A stretch of 64,000 bases of DNA from Flavobacteriaceae bacterium PS02336 (GTDB lineage: Bacteria > Bacteroidota > Bacteroidia > Flavobacteriales > Flavobacteriaceae): the NCBI GenBank assembly GCA_029960065.1, contig JASCOF010000002.1, positions 682,001 to 746,000 of the forward strand, written 5' to 3'. This document shows positions 53,103 through 61,214 of the stretch, one piece after another (within the stretch, counting starts at the first letter, position 1; every line of letters starts with the position of its first letter). The notes under the pieces are model-generated. The model made no database searches. It was not told where the DNA came from and saw nothing but the letters and a program-made list of their open reading frames with translations. The position numbers and the translations under genes were made by a program.

Positions 53103-53987
53103 ATGAGAAAGATATTTTTTTATATGGCATTGATGCTTGCTGGCACACAAATTCAAGCTCAAAAAGATTTTCAGGGAATGGCTGTTTACGAGTCAAAAAC
53201 GCAGGCGCCTAAGTTTGAAGGTATGCGTGGCAACAGAGATATTACACCAGAAATGCAAAAGAGCATGGAAGAACGTATGAAAAAAATGCTTGAAAAAACA
53301 TTCATTTTAAATTTTGATAAATCGGCATCTATTTACAAAGAAGAAGAAAAATTAGAAGCTCCAGGACAGCAAGGTGGTTTCCGTGTGATGTTCGGTTCGC
53401 TTACAGGCGGCGGTGGAACTTTTTATAAAGACATAAAAACAAAATCGTATACGGTAGATAAAGAATTTATGGGCAAGGAATTTCTTGTTGTTGATTCTCT
53501 CCCAAAATTAGAATGGAAATTAGAGCAGGAAACGAAACAGATTGGAGGCTACAACTGCTTTAAAGCAACAGCAGTAAAGCAAGCCAGTAAAACCGATTTT
53601 AGAAACTTCAGACCTAAAAATAATGATGATAAAAAGGATGAAGCTAAAAAGACTTCCGGAGATACTAAAACCAATTTTATAGATAATTTTGAAATCCCTA
53701 AAGAAGTTGTGGTTACAGCTTGGTACACACCAGAAATTCCAGTTAATCAAGGTCCTGAAAACTATTGGGGACTTCCGGGTTTAATTTTAGAAATCAACGA
53801 TGGCACTACCACAATTTTATGTTCTAAAGTGGTTTTGAATGCGAAAGATAAAGTGGAAATAAAACCATCTAAAAAAGGAAAAGTAATTTCTCAGAAAGAA
53901 TACGACGAAACGGTAATTAAAAAAATGGAAGAATTTAGAGAGATGAATCGCGGTCGTGCTGGCGGACCTCCTCCAATGGGAAGATAA
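53103..53987 (+). CDS. GLPGLI family protein
   Basis: 294-aa exported protein. Signal peptide 1-19 (MALMLAGTQIQAQ). The family signature appears as YWGLPGLILEIND (about residues 221-233), preceded by the IGGYNCFKATA strand and AWYTPEIPVNQGPE. Before it lies a Lys-rich insertion (about 177-193, NNDDKKDEAKKTSGDTKT). The C-terminus is a Gly/Pro/Arg tail (RGRAGGPPPMGR). GLPGLI proteins are Bacteroidota-specific, function unknown, and usually stand next to a large TonB-like beta-barrel protein, as here with a 49-base gap. Confidence 0.92.
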   Translation: MRKIFFYMALMLAGTQIQAQKDFQGMAVYESKTQAPKFEGMRGNRDITPEMQKSMEERMKKMLEKTFILNFDKSASIYKEEEKLEAPGQQGGFRVMFGSLTGGGGTFYKDIKTKSYTVDKEFMGKEFLVVDSLPKLEWKLEQETKQIGGYNCFKATAVKQASKTDFRNFRPKNNDDKKDEAKKTSGDTKTNFIDNFEIPKEVVVTAWYTPEIPVNQGPENYWGLPGLILEINDGTTTILCSKVVLNAKDKVEIKPSKKGKVISQKEYDETVIKKMEEFREMNRGRAGGPPPMGR

Positions 53988-53989
53988 AA

Positions 53990-54027
53990 TTAATAAATTC
54001 CAAAATTTGAAAACGCCAAATTCCAAT
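53990..54027. repeat. Degenerate AATTCCAAAATTTG-type repeat between the GLPGLI gene and its partner
   Basis: AAATTCCAAAATTTG and CCAAATTCCAAT blocks, related to the perfect inverted repeat at 2015-2051 but without a proper stem. Confidence 0.5.
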
Positions 54028-54036
54028 ATTCTTATA

Positions 54037-56730
54037 ATGAATAAAACACTTTTTATTTTTGCCTTACTTTTTACTTCTATCTCCTTTTCTCAAAGTGTTC
54101 GTTTTGATGGTTTTATTCAGGATGAACAGAAAAATCCGTTGGAAATGGCCAATATTATGGCGATTAATAACGGCACAAAAGCGATGGATTCGTACGGAAT
54201 TACTAATGATAAAGGTAAATTTCAGCTGACTCTAAAGCCGAATACTTCCTATACTATTAAAGTAAGTTATCTTGGCATGAAATCTAAAGATATTACTGTT
54301 GCAACTAAAACTGAGAACATAACACAGAATGTGGTTTTAGACGGTGCTGGAATTGAATTGGAAGGTGTTGAAATCGTTCGTGAAATGCCTGTTTCTATAA
54401 AAGGAGATACAATTGTATATAACGCAGATTCTTTTAAATCGGGAACAGAGAAAAAGCTCGAAGATGTACTTAAAAAACTTCCTGGAGTTGAAGTTAATGC
54501 TGATGGAGAGATTGAAGTCGAAGGAAAAAAAGTCAGTAAATTAATGGTCGAAGGAAAGGATTTTTTTGACGGAGACACCAAATTAGGGGTTAAAAATATT
54601 CCTGCAGACGCCATTGATAAAATTCAGGTATTGCGAAATTATAATGAAGTAAGCCAATTAAAAGGTTTAGAAAATGATCAGGATAATTTGGCTATGAATA
54701 TTAAACTGAAAGAGGGTAAAAAGAACTTTTGGTTTGGAGACGTCACCGCGGGAATTGGTGTTGCTGAATTAGACAGTCGTTATATCATTAATCCAAAATT
54801 GTTTTATTACAGCCCGAAATACAGCATTAATGTAATTACTAATTTCAATAATATTGGCGAACTGCCTCTGACTGCGCAGGATTATTTTAAGTTCACTGGC
54901 GGATTCAAAAATATGATGAAAAAAGGAGGAAGCAGTTTTAATGTTTCTTCAAATGATTTAGGAATTTCATTGCTTCGAAATAATCGTGCGAAAGAAATTG
55001 AAACGAAATTTGGCGCAACAAACTTTGCTTATTCAGTAAATAAAGCTTGGAATTTAAGTGGTTTCGGGATTCTTTCTACTTCAAAAACTGAGCTTGAAAC
55101 CAAATCACAGACTACGATTTTAGATTCTGGAGATCAGCAGAGACGTAACGAAAGTACAAGCCAGAAGAATAATTTGGGGCTTTTTAAATTAAGTTCAACA
55201 TACAAACCAAGTGACAAATTTCAGTTTGATTATGATATCTTGACCAAATTGACCAAACAAGAAGAATATTCAGATTTGTTTAGAGAACAGATTGTGCAGA
55301 ATGTCGCGACTTCAGAAGATATTTTTACGACTAAAAAACAGGATCCGACTTCTGTTAATCAAAATTTGAGTTTGTATTATACACAAAGCGCTAAGAATAT
55401 TTTTGCTTTTGAAATGCAGCATTTGTATCAAGACGAAAATCCATTTTATAATGCCAATTTGCAGACGCTTCCTTTCGCTTTGTCAGGATATGTTACGGAT
55501 CCAGCGCAATCCAGAAACGATTATAACCAAAATCGTTTTGTAAAAACCAATAAGCTGGACGCAAAATTGGATTACTATTATATGGTAACGCCAAAAAGTA
55601 ATATCAATATTACTTTAGGAAATACGTATTCGTATCAAAACTTCAACTCTCATATTTTCCAGATGCTGGATAATGGAACTAGAAATGATTTGAACAATTC
55701 TGAAAATAATAATGATGTAGATTACAGCTTTAATGATGCTTTTGCGGGGTTTCATTATAAAATATTAACTGGAAAATTTACTTTGACGCCGGGAGTTAGT
55801 CTGCATTCTTATCAAATGACAAATGGACAATTAGGTTCAGATTATTCTCGAAGTTTCACTAAAATACTGCCGGATTTCTTTGCTTTATACCAAATCAAAA
55901 AATCAGAAACACTGACGTATAATTTCTCTTTAACCAATGATTTTACAGATATTAATCAATTAGCAGCAGGTTACGTTTTGTCTGATTACAGTAGTTTATT
56001 TCGCGGAAATCGTACTTTAGAAAATGCAACTTCTCAGGTTCATTCGCTTCGTTATTTCAAGTATAATATGTTCAATTTTGAGAATATTTTTGCGAATGCA
56101 ACTTATACGAGAAAAGTGGATGCTATTAAAACAGAAGCTAATTTTGATGGAATTAACCAATCTTCGGTTCCTTATAATTCCAATTTAGCCGATGAAACTT
56201 TTTCGGGAATGGGAGCTTACGGACGTTCATTTTTAAAAAACTATAAAGCTTCCGTAAATGCAAGTTTGAACTGGTCAAAATTCAACAACATTCAAAATAA
56301 TGAATTGCGAACAACTGAAAGTTTTGTACAGAGTTACACAGTTAGAGCCTCAACAAATTACAAGAAACTTCCGAACATTGAATTTGGATACAATCTTTTG
56401 GTGAATAAATATAGTGGTTCGACTTTTTATACTGACAAACCTTTTGCGAGATTAGATTATTATTTCTTAGACAGTTTTTCTTTTGTTTCAGAATATGAAT
56501 TCTACCATTATTACAACGGAGATAAATCAGTTGATAATGAATATGATTTCTTAAGCGCCAGTTTAATTTATCAAAAGAAGAACAGTAAATGGGAATATAA
56601 AGTTTCGGCAACCAATTTATTAAATACAAGATACTTGAACGATGACAACTTTACACAGTTTTCAACAAGAGTTTCGCAATATACGGTCCAGCCTCGTTAT
56701 ATTATCTTTTCGATGAAATATAATTTATAA
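54037..56730 (+). CDS. Outer-membrane beta-barrel protein with carboxypeptidase-regulatory-like domain
   Basis: 897 aa. From ATG 54037: signal peptide 1-18 (LLFTSISFSQS), CarboxypepD_reg-like domain at about 19-105 (FIQDEQKNPLEMANIMAI), a plug-like domain at about 125-225 (KLEDVLKKLPGVEVNADGEI, KLMVEGKDFFDGDTKL, DAIDKIQVLRNYNEVSQLKG) and a large beta-barrel ending YIIFSMKYNL. The in-frame start at 53956 lies inside the GLPGLI gene and is rejected. It resembles TonB-dependent receptors but belongs to the group annotated as outer membrane beta-barrel family proteins; transport of a substrate processed or bound by the GLPGLI protein is inference. Confidence 0.9.
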   Translation: MNKTLFIFALLFTSISFSQSVRFDGFIQDEQKNPLEMANIMAINNGTKAMDSYGITNDKGKFQLTLKPNTSYTIKVSYLGMKSKDITVATKTENITQNVVLDGAGIELEGVEIVREMPVSIKGDTIVYNADSFKSGTEKKLEDVLKKLPGVEVNADGEIEVEGKKVSKLMVEGKDFFDGDTKLGVKNIPADAIDKIQVLRNYNEVSQLKGLENDQDNLAMNIKLKEGKKNFWFGDVTAGIGVAELDSRYIINPKLFYYSPKYSINVITNFNNIGELPLTAQDYFKFTGGFKNMMKKGGSSFNVSSNDLGISLLRNNRAKEIETKFGATNFAYSVNKAWNLSGFGILSTSKTELETKSQTTILDSGDQQRRNESTSQKNNLGLFKLSSTYKPSDKFQFDYDILTKLTKQEEYSDLFREQIVQNVATSEDIFTTKKQDPTSVNQNLSLYYTQSAKNIFAFEMQHLYQDENPFYNANLQTLPFALSGYVTDPAQSRNDYNQNRFVKTNKLDAKLDYYYMVTPKSNINITLGNTYSYQNFNSHIFQMLDNGTRNDLNNSENNNDVDYSFNDAFAGFHYKILTGKFTLTPGVSLHSYQMTNGQLGSDYSRSFTKILPDFFALYQIKKSETLTYNFSLTNDFTDINQLAAGYVLSDYSSLFRGNRTLENATSQVHSLRYFKYNMFNFENIFANATYTRKVDAIKTEANFDGINQSSVPYNSNLADETFSGMGAYGRSFLKNYKASVNASLNWSKFNNIQNNELRTTESFVQSYTVRASTNYKKLPNIEFGYNLLVNKYSGSTFYTDKPFARLDYYFLDSFSFVSEYEFYHYYNGDKSVDNEYDFLSASLIYQKKNSKWEYKVSATNLLNTRYLNDDNFTQFSTRVSQYTVQPRYIIFSMKYNL

Positions 56731-56822
56731 GAAGATTTGGCTGAATTTTAGGAGTTAAGACATTTAATTTAAACAAGAATGGAATATCTTTACGTCAATA
56801 TTAACAGCCAAATTTTTATATT

Positions 56823-59072
56823 ATGCGCAATTTTATTTGGAGTTTATTGCTATTTACTTCGGCAATTTTTACGTCATTTTCTCAAACAAATGGTATCGAA
56901 AAGGGAACTTATCTCTCTACAAGCAAAGGCCAAAAAATTAAACTGAATTTATTAGAAAACAACAAATACGAACTTGTATTTTATTCAGGAGATTATGCAG
57001 TAAAAGGAGATTCCTTATTATTTATTAAAAATAAAGAAGTACAGACTAGTTTTGATCTTTCTTTTAAAGTGGATAAAAAAGCCAAGAACATAAAAGTAAA
57101 ATTTTTAGATCCGTCTTATTATTCATTTTATATAGGAACTCAAAAAGGTAAGGAAGAAGTTAAATACCAAAAGCTTTCAGATATTAAAACGAAAACAGAT
57201 CCCGAATGGACTAAAACCATTTTGGATTTCGAAATTGAAAAAGCAGACTTTTTGTATTTGGTATTTGAAGACAATTATAATCCAACTTCAGTAAACAAAT
57301 TTGCACTGCCAAAAGACGTTTCAGAAATTACAGTTAATTACGAATTGGCTGTTTTAGGAGATTTACAGATAGCAGGATTCTTTGATAGAAGTACAAATGA
57401 ATTGAAAATCTCTGAAAAATCAGGTTTAAATCCACTGGTTTTTGTTAACGAAAAAGAGCCGCAGCCAGCAGCCAAAACATCAAAAGTTGTTCCTCTTGAA
57501 AGTCTTTCTATTCCAAACTGGACATATCCGGGGAAAGAAAATACTTTAATAAGCGAAGATTTCGGAACAGGAATTGTCGCAGTAGACAGCGTAGCCGCAA
57601 CAACAGATTATACCGTTGATTCGCCAGTTTATACACGATATGATTTTAAATTAAAGGTTGAAAACAGTTTAAAAAAAGCAATTGAGGCAACAAAAGTGAC
57701 AAGCAGTAAATTTTTAGTTGTGTATACAGATACTAAAAATCAATCGGCAAAAACTACTTTTGATAATTTTGTAAAAGATCAGGAAACGCAGACCGGATAT
57801 AATATGTACGATAAATACAACGCTGTTTATGATGTATATAATTTTTATTTGGCAGGTGCCGATGATAAAAAATGGCTGAAAAATAATAAAATTACGAACG
57901 ATCCGAGTGTGCTGGTTTTAAACGGAGATGGAAATGTTTTAGCAATCGCCAATTCAGATTTAACAACGCAGCAATATCAATTTGGCTATTACAGCGAATT
58001 TTACAGACAGCTTTTGAGAGCAGATGCTTTAATTTCGGTTAATAATGCGGTAAAAAGTAAGAAAGCAACAGATACAGATTTGATTAAAGCGTTCAATAAA
58101 GCAGCATTATTAGAAACTTCATATGAATATGAAACGGCAATGAATGTTGATCCTAATTCAACTGAATTTGTAATTACAAAAACGGCTTTAAATAAAAAAG
58201 AAGTAACGGCAACTTGGAAAAAACTAATTGAAGCACATCAAAAAGATAAAAAGGCAGATATGTATTTGGCTGAAACGATTGTAAAAGAAATCAAAAACGT
58301 CGGCTTTACAAAACAGCTTTTTAATGAAGACAGAATTCTAAACGACACAGATTTCTTAGCAATAGATTATTTGCTGAAACATTCAGATGAAATTGAAAGT
58401 AATCGTGAAGCATTCAATACCAAAGAAGGAGAACTGCATACACTTGGAAATGTTGTTTCTGAAATTTCGAACGCCTTACAGCAAAATGTATATGTTTCTC
58501 AAAATGGAACTTCGGGAGAAATTAATAAAGAGAAAGTCAATTCGATTTATAAAAAGATAATTGAGTCTGGGAAAGGAAATTTTGAAGCGTACAGAAATTA
58601 TTTTGATTATCTGGCTTTAGTTGAGGATAAAGACACTTCGAATACAACGTATCTAAGAGAATTCAATACGTATTTTAATGCTAATCTGGCAGGAGGAAAT
58701 CCGATTGAAAAATTGGATGCAATTTACTCGACATTAGATGCAACATCTAGTTATTCTTATGATGGCTGGAATGCTTTTAAAGATTATCATTCTAATTTAT
58801 GTAATAATGCTGCGTGGACTGTTGTACTAAAAGCTCAAAATTCGAACTTCTTAAAAGATGGTATAAAATGGTCAGAATATAGTTTGCAAGTAACTAAAAA
58901 CAATCCCTATTATTTAGATACTTTGGCGCAGTTATATTATAAAGACGGTCAGAAAGAAAAAGCAATTGCAACTCAAACTTTAGCCGTAAAATATTTGGCT
59001 GTTGTGGGCGAAGAAGAGACTGCAAACGAAATAAAAGAAACGTTAGTTAAAATGCAAAACGGAACTTATTAA
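56823..59072 (+). CDS. Large exported protein with degenerate thioredoxin-like and TPR-like regions
   Basis: 749 aa. Signal peptide 1-20 (LLLFTSAIFTSFSQ). N-terminal beta-rich region (about 25-210). A middle segment (about 280-400) has thioredoxin-like strands (SSKFLVVYTDTKNQSAK, DPSVLVLNGDGNVLAIA) but no CxxC motif. The C-terminal half (about 430-745) is helical and ends with a TPR-like unit (NPYYLDTLAQLYYKDGQKEK). I do not recognise the family as a whole. It follows the beta-barrel gene by 92 bases and precedes a palindrome and terminator, so it could be the third gene of the GLPGLI transcript. Confidence 0.75.
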   Translation: MRNFIWSLLLFTSAIFTSFSQTNGIEKGTYLSTSKGQKIKLNLLENNKYELVFYSGDYAVKGDSLLFIKNKEVQTSFDLSFKVDKKAKNIKVKFLDPSYYSFYIGTQKGKEEVKYQKLSDIKTKTDPEWTKTILDFEIEKADFLYLVFEDNYNPTSVNKFALPKDVSEITVNYELAVLGDLQIAGFFDRSTNELKISEKSGLNPLVFVNEKEPQPAAKTSKVVPLESLSIPNWTYPGKENTLISEDFGTGIVAVDSVAATTDYTVDSPVYTRYDFKLKVENSLKKAIEATKVTSSKFLVVYTDTKNQSAKTTFDNFVKDQETQTGYNMYDKYNAVYDVYNFYLAGADDKKWLKNNKITNDPSVLVLNGDGNVLAIANSDLTTQQYQFGYYSEFYRQLLRADALISVNNAVKSKKATDTDLIKAFNKAALLETSYEYETAMNVDPNSTEFVITKTALNKKEVTATWKKLIEAHQKDKKADMYLAETIVKEIKNVGFTKQLFNEDRILNDTDFLAIDYLLKHSDEIESNREAFNTKEGELHTLGNVVSEISNALQQNVYVSQNGTSGEINKEKVNSIYKKIIESGKGNFEAYRNYFDYLALVEDKDTSNTTYLREFNTYFNANLAGGNPIEKLDAIYSTLDATSSYSYDGWNAFKDYHSNLCNNAAWTVVLKAQNSNFLKDGIKWSEYSLQVTKNNPYYLDTLAQLYYKDGQKEKAIATQTLAVKYLAVVGEEETANEIKETLVKMQNGTY

Positions 59073-59083
59073 TCTGTATTAAG

Positions 59084-59116
59084 AAACCCGACAGGTTTTA
59101 AAAACCTGTCGGGTTT
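59084..59116. repeat. Near-perfect palindrome AAACCCGACAGGTTTT
   Basis: 16-bp arms (59084-59099 and 59101-59116) around a single base. Much richer in GC than its surroundings; it lies just after a stop codon, like the palindrome at 51355-51383. Confidence 0.88.
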
Positions 59117-59133
59117 AATTTAGAATTTAAAGT

Positions 59134-59169
59134 AAAAAAGGCTGTCTAAAATTTTAGACAGCCTTTTTT
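59134..59169. terminator. Bidirectional terminator before metK
   Basis: 18-bp uninterrupted stem AAAAAAGGCTGTCTAAAA / TTTTAGACAGCCTTTTTT. It serves the plus-strand gene and metK, whose stop is 22 bases away. Confidence 0.92.
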
Positions 59170-59190
59170 TGTATTTTGAATTTAGATCGA

Positions 59191-60441
59191 TTACAATCCA
59201 AATGCAGTTTTTACTTGGTCAACAAAATCAAGTTTTTCCCATGTAAACAAATCAACTGTAACTGTTTTTTCTTGTCCGCCTGGAGCAGAGAAAGTTTTAG
59301 TTACCGTTTCTGGTTTACGTCCCATGTGTCCGTAAGCAGCAGTTTCACTATAAATTGGGTTTCTTAATTTCAAACGTTGTTCGATAAAGTACGGACGCAT
59401 ATCAAAGATAGCTTCTACTTTTTTAGCGATTTCACCGTTAGTTAAGTTTACTTTAGAAGTCCCGTAAGTTTCAATGAAGATTCCCATTGGTTCAGCAACT
59501 CCAATAGCGTAAGAAACCTGAACTAAGATTTCGTCAGCAACACCAGCAGCAACTAAGTTTTTAGCGATATGACGAGTTGCATAAGCAGCACTTCTGTCTA
59601 CTTTACTTGGATCTTTTCCAGAGAATGCACCACCACCGTGAGCACCTTTACCACCGTAAGTATCAACGATAATTTTTCTTCCTGTTAAACCAGTATCTCC
59701 GTGAGGTCCTCCAATAACGAATTTTCCTGTTGGGTTAATGTGGTAGTTGATTTTATCGTTAAATAAATGTGCGTGTGTTGGATTTTTAGCGATAATTCTT
59801 GGAATCAAGATTTCGATAATATCTTTTTTGATTTTAGCCAACATTGCAGCTTCTTCATCAAAATCATCGTGTTGTGTAGAGATTACAATTGCGTCGATAC
59901 GAGTTGGTTTGTTATCGTCGCTGTATTCTAAAGTTACCTGAGATTTAGCATCTGGACGTAAATATGTGATTTCTTTATTTTCACGTCTTAAAATAGCTAG
60001 CTCTTGTAATAATTTATGAGATAAATCTAATGCCAACGGCATGTAGTTTTCAGTTTCGTTTGTAGCATAACCAAACATCATTCCTTGGTCACCTGCACCT
60101 TGTTCTTCTGGCTTAGCTCTGTCAACACCTTGGTTAATGTCTGCAGACTGCTCGTGAATAGCTGAAAGAATTCCGCAAGAATTTGCTTCAAACATATATT
60201 CACTTTTAGTATATCCAATTTTACGGATTACCTCACGTGCAATTTGCTGAACATCAAGATAAGTATTCGATTTTACTTCACCTGCTAAAATTACCTGACC
60301 AGTTGTAACTAATGTTTCACAAGCTACTTTTGAGTCAGCATCAAATGCCAGAAAGTTATCAATTAATGCATCCGAAATTTGATCTGCAACTTTGTCTGGA
60401 TGCCCTTCACTAACAGATTCTGACGTAAATAAATAAGCCAT
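59191..60441 (-). CDS. metK: S-adenosylmethionine synthase
   Basis: 416-aa methionine adenosyltransferase making SAM from methionine and ATP. Motifs: [20 protein letters not shown] at the N-terminus, [17 protein letters not shown], the [21 protein letters not shown]-loop-like signature, and [20 protein letters not shown] (read as separate blocks). The length is slightly above the E. coli 384 aa owing to small insertions. It has a consensus-like promoter and a leader of about 165 bases with a SAM-II-like aptamer. Divergent from metY and the homoserine dehydrogenase gene across a 1 kb regulatory gap. Confidence 0.98.
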   Translation of the reverse strand: MAYLFTSESVSEGHPDKVADQISDALIDNFLAFDADSKVACETLVTTGQVILAGEVKSNTYLDVQQIAREVIRKIGYTKSEYMFEANSCGILSAIHEQSADINQGVDRAKPEEQGAGDQGMMFGYATNETENYMPLALDLSHKLLQELAILRRENKEITYLRPDAKSQVTLEYSDDNKPTRIDAIVISTQHDDFDEEAAMLAKIKKDIIEILIPRIIAKNPTHAHLFNDKINYHINPTGKFVIGGPHGDTGLTGRKIIVDTYGGKGAHGGGAFSGKDPSKVDRSAAYATRHIAKNLVAAGVADEILVQVSYAIGVAEPMGIFIETYGTSKVNLTNGEIAKKVEAIFDMRPYFIEQRLKLRNPIYSETAAYGHMGRKPETVTKTFSAPGGQEKTVTVDLFTWEKLDFVDQVKTAFGL

Positions 60442-60506
60442 AATAATGTATTAAATTTAAAATTAAGCGAGGAAAATAATTGCTAAAAAGGGCTAAAGGA
60501 GAGTTT

Positions 60507-60603
60507 CTGCTTTAGCATTTTTTACTGCTGAAGATAATCTTTCAGCACTCATAACGAACCATTTCATTATGAAGAGGTTGCAATCAGTTCAAATTTTTCC
60601 TCT
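60507..60603 (-). ncRNA. SAM-II-like riboswitch aptamer in the metK leader
   Basis: Read as RNA on the minus strand: P1 is AGAGG (60603-60599) with CCUCU (60577-60573). The 21-nt loop between contains AUUUGAAC and GAUUGCAA, corresponding to the conserved AUUU..AAC and UUGCAA of SAM-II. After P1 come two hairpins (UAAU...GUUA and UGCUGAA...UUCAGCA) and then AAAAAAUGCUAAAGCAG, matching the conserved (U)AAAU..GCUAAA 3' strand. CUG (loop) with CAG (3' strand) and AUU with AAU give the pseudoknot. GCUAAAG can instead pair with CUUUAGC at 60492-60498, followed by CCUUUUU. The two extra hairpins are an insertion compared with the compact alphaproteobacterial form. The gene context (metK) fits. Confidence 0.65.
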
Positions 60604-60614
60604 GTATTCGGGTG

Positions 60615-60644
60615 CAAAGGTATAAAACCATTTTGATTTGCAAA
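60615..60644 (-). promoter_or_regulatory. metK promoter
   Basis: On the minus strand TTTG (60641-60644), an 18-base spacer and TACCTTTG (60615-60622). The predicted start near 60608 places the SAM-II-like element at the very 5' end of the transcript. Confidence 0.65.
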
Positions 60645-60733
60645 TTAAAGTTCAACTTTTTTTATTTTTTATAGCAGAAATTTAACAGAAGTATAGTATT
60701 TTGATAGGGTAATAGAAAATATTTCGGCTTTTC

Positions 60734-60765
60734 TTTGGTCGATTAAAAAATAGTTCGCACATTTG
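60734..60765 (+). promoter_or_regulatory. Promoter of the first Met/Cys leader
   Basis: TTTG (60734-60737), 20 bases, CACATTTG (60758-60765): one mismatch from TTTG-N20-TAnnTTTG. The predicted start near 60772 leaves about 17 bases before the leader ORF. Confidence 0.55.
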
Positions 60766-60788
60766 CCCCATTAAAATAACAGAAAGAA

Positions 60789-60857
60789 ATGAAATTTACA
60801 GTTTGCAATATGATGTCTTGTAAGATGCCGGAACTATCCGCAGAGACTCTATTGTAG
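60789..60857 (+). CDS. Leader peptide 1 (22 aa, Met/Cys-enriched)
   Basis: ATG to TAG, reading MKFTVCNMMSCKMPELSAET then two Leu. Met occurs at positions 1, 8, 9 and 13 and Cys at 6 and 11. It is too short for a typical protein but stands between a predicted promoter and a terminator, as leader peptides do. The codons for Ala18-Glu19 contain GCAGAG (60840-60845), identical to the terminator's 3' arm and able to pair with its 5' arm. Stalling at the Met codons would leave this segment free; completing translation would cover it. No ribosome-binding site is visible, as usual in this phylum. Confidence 0.6.
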   Translation: MKFTVCNMMSCKMPELSAETLL

Positions 60858-60883
60858 TTAATTTTTAAATACTATATAAATTG

Positions 60884-60912
60884 AACCTCTGCCGAATAGC
60901 AGAGGTTTTTTT
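60884..60912 (+). terminator. Attenuator terminator 1
   Basis: AACCTCTGC (60884-60892) and GCAGAGGTT (60899-60907), loop CGAATA, seven T. The 5' arm can pair alternatively with GCAGAG at 60840-60845 inside leader ORF 1. Confidence 0.85.
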
Positions 60913-60963
60913 ATGACCTAAATATAAGGTTTAGAAAAAATAAAAGAAAATTTCGATTTTTAA

Positions 60964-60994
60964 TTTGGTGGTTTAAAAATATTTACTACTTTTA
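60964..60994 (+). promoter_or_regulatory. Promoter of the second Met/Cys leader
   Basis: TTTG (60964-60967), exactly 19 bases, TACTTTTA (60987-60994): a single mismatch from the consensus. It lies after attenuator 1, so the two leaders can be transcribed independently. Confidence 0.6.
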
Positions 60995-61041
60995 CTCTAT
61001 AGAAATAGTCGAGTTTAAAAAAGATTAATTTTAAATAAAAA

Positions 61042-61122
61042 ATGAAAGCAATAGCAAAAAGAAATATGATGTGTTGTGGAATGATGCAAATGTGCATCCC
61101 AACTTGCTGTTGCCAAAAGTGA
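61042..61122 (+). CDS. Leader peptide 2 (26 aa, 12 residues Met or Cys)
   Basis: ATG to TGA. The central part reads RNMMCCGMMQMCIPTCCCQK: Met at 1, 9, 10, 14, 15, 17 and Cys at 11, 12, 18, 22, 23, 24. Such a composition over 26 codons is most simply a sensor of charged Met-tRNA and/or Cys-tRNA. The last codons contain CCAAAAG (61113-61119), which pairs perfectly with CTTTTGG of the terminator's 5' arm (61159-61165); the terminator itself has a G-U pair there. metY and a homoserine dehydrogenase follow downstream. A metal-binding micro-peptide is the alternative reading. Confidence 0.7.
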   Translation: MKAIAKRNMMCCGMMQMCIPTCCCQK

Positions 61123-61153
61123 AAGAGTAGAATCTTTGTTATAGTTAAGCTAT

Positions 61154-61188
61154 AAGCCCTTTTGGTCGCCATCCGAAAGGGCTTTTTT
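61154..61188 (+). terminator. Attenuator terminator 2
   Basis: 12-bp stem AAGCCCTTTTGG / CCGAAAGGGCTT (one G-U), 7-base loop, six T. It is preceded by a small hairpin TTATAG-TTAAG-CTATAA (61139-61155) that shares its base. It competes with the pairing of 61113-61119 to 61159-61165. Confidence 0.9.
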
Positions 61189-61214
61189 ATTTCAACCATT
61201 TAAATTTTAAAATC

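Noticed and set aside
53956..54036. Upstream start for the beta-barrel protein
   Set aside because: Would lie within the GLPGLI gene and precede a complete signal peptide that begins at 54037.
60960..61199. Open frame of 79 codons on the minus strand across leader 2 and its terminator
   Set aside because: It runs antisense through the promoter, leader and terminator, has no promoter of its own and a composition imposed by the opposite strand.
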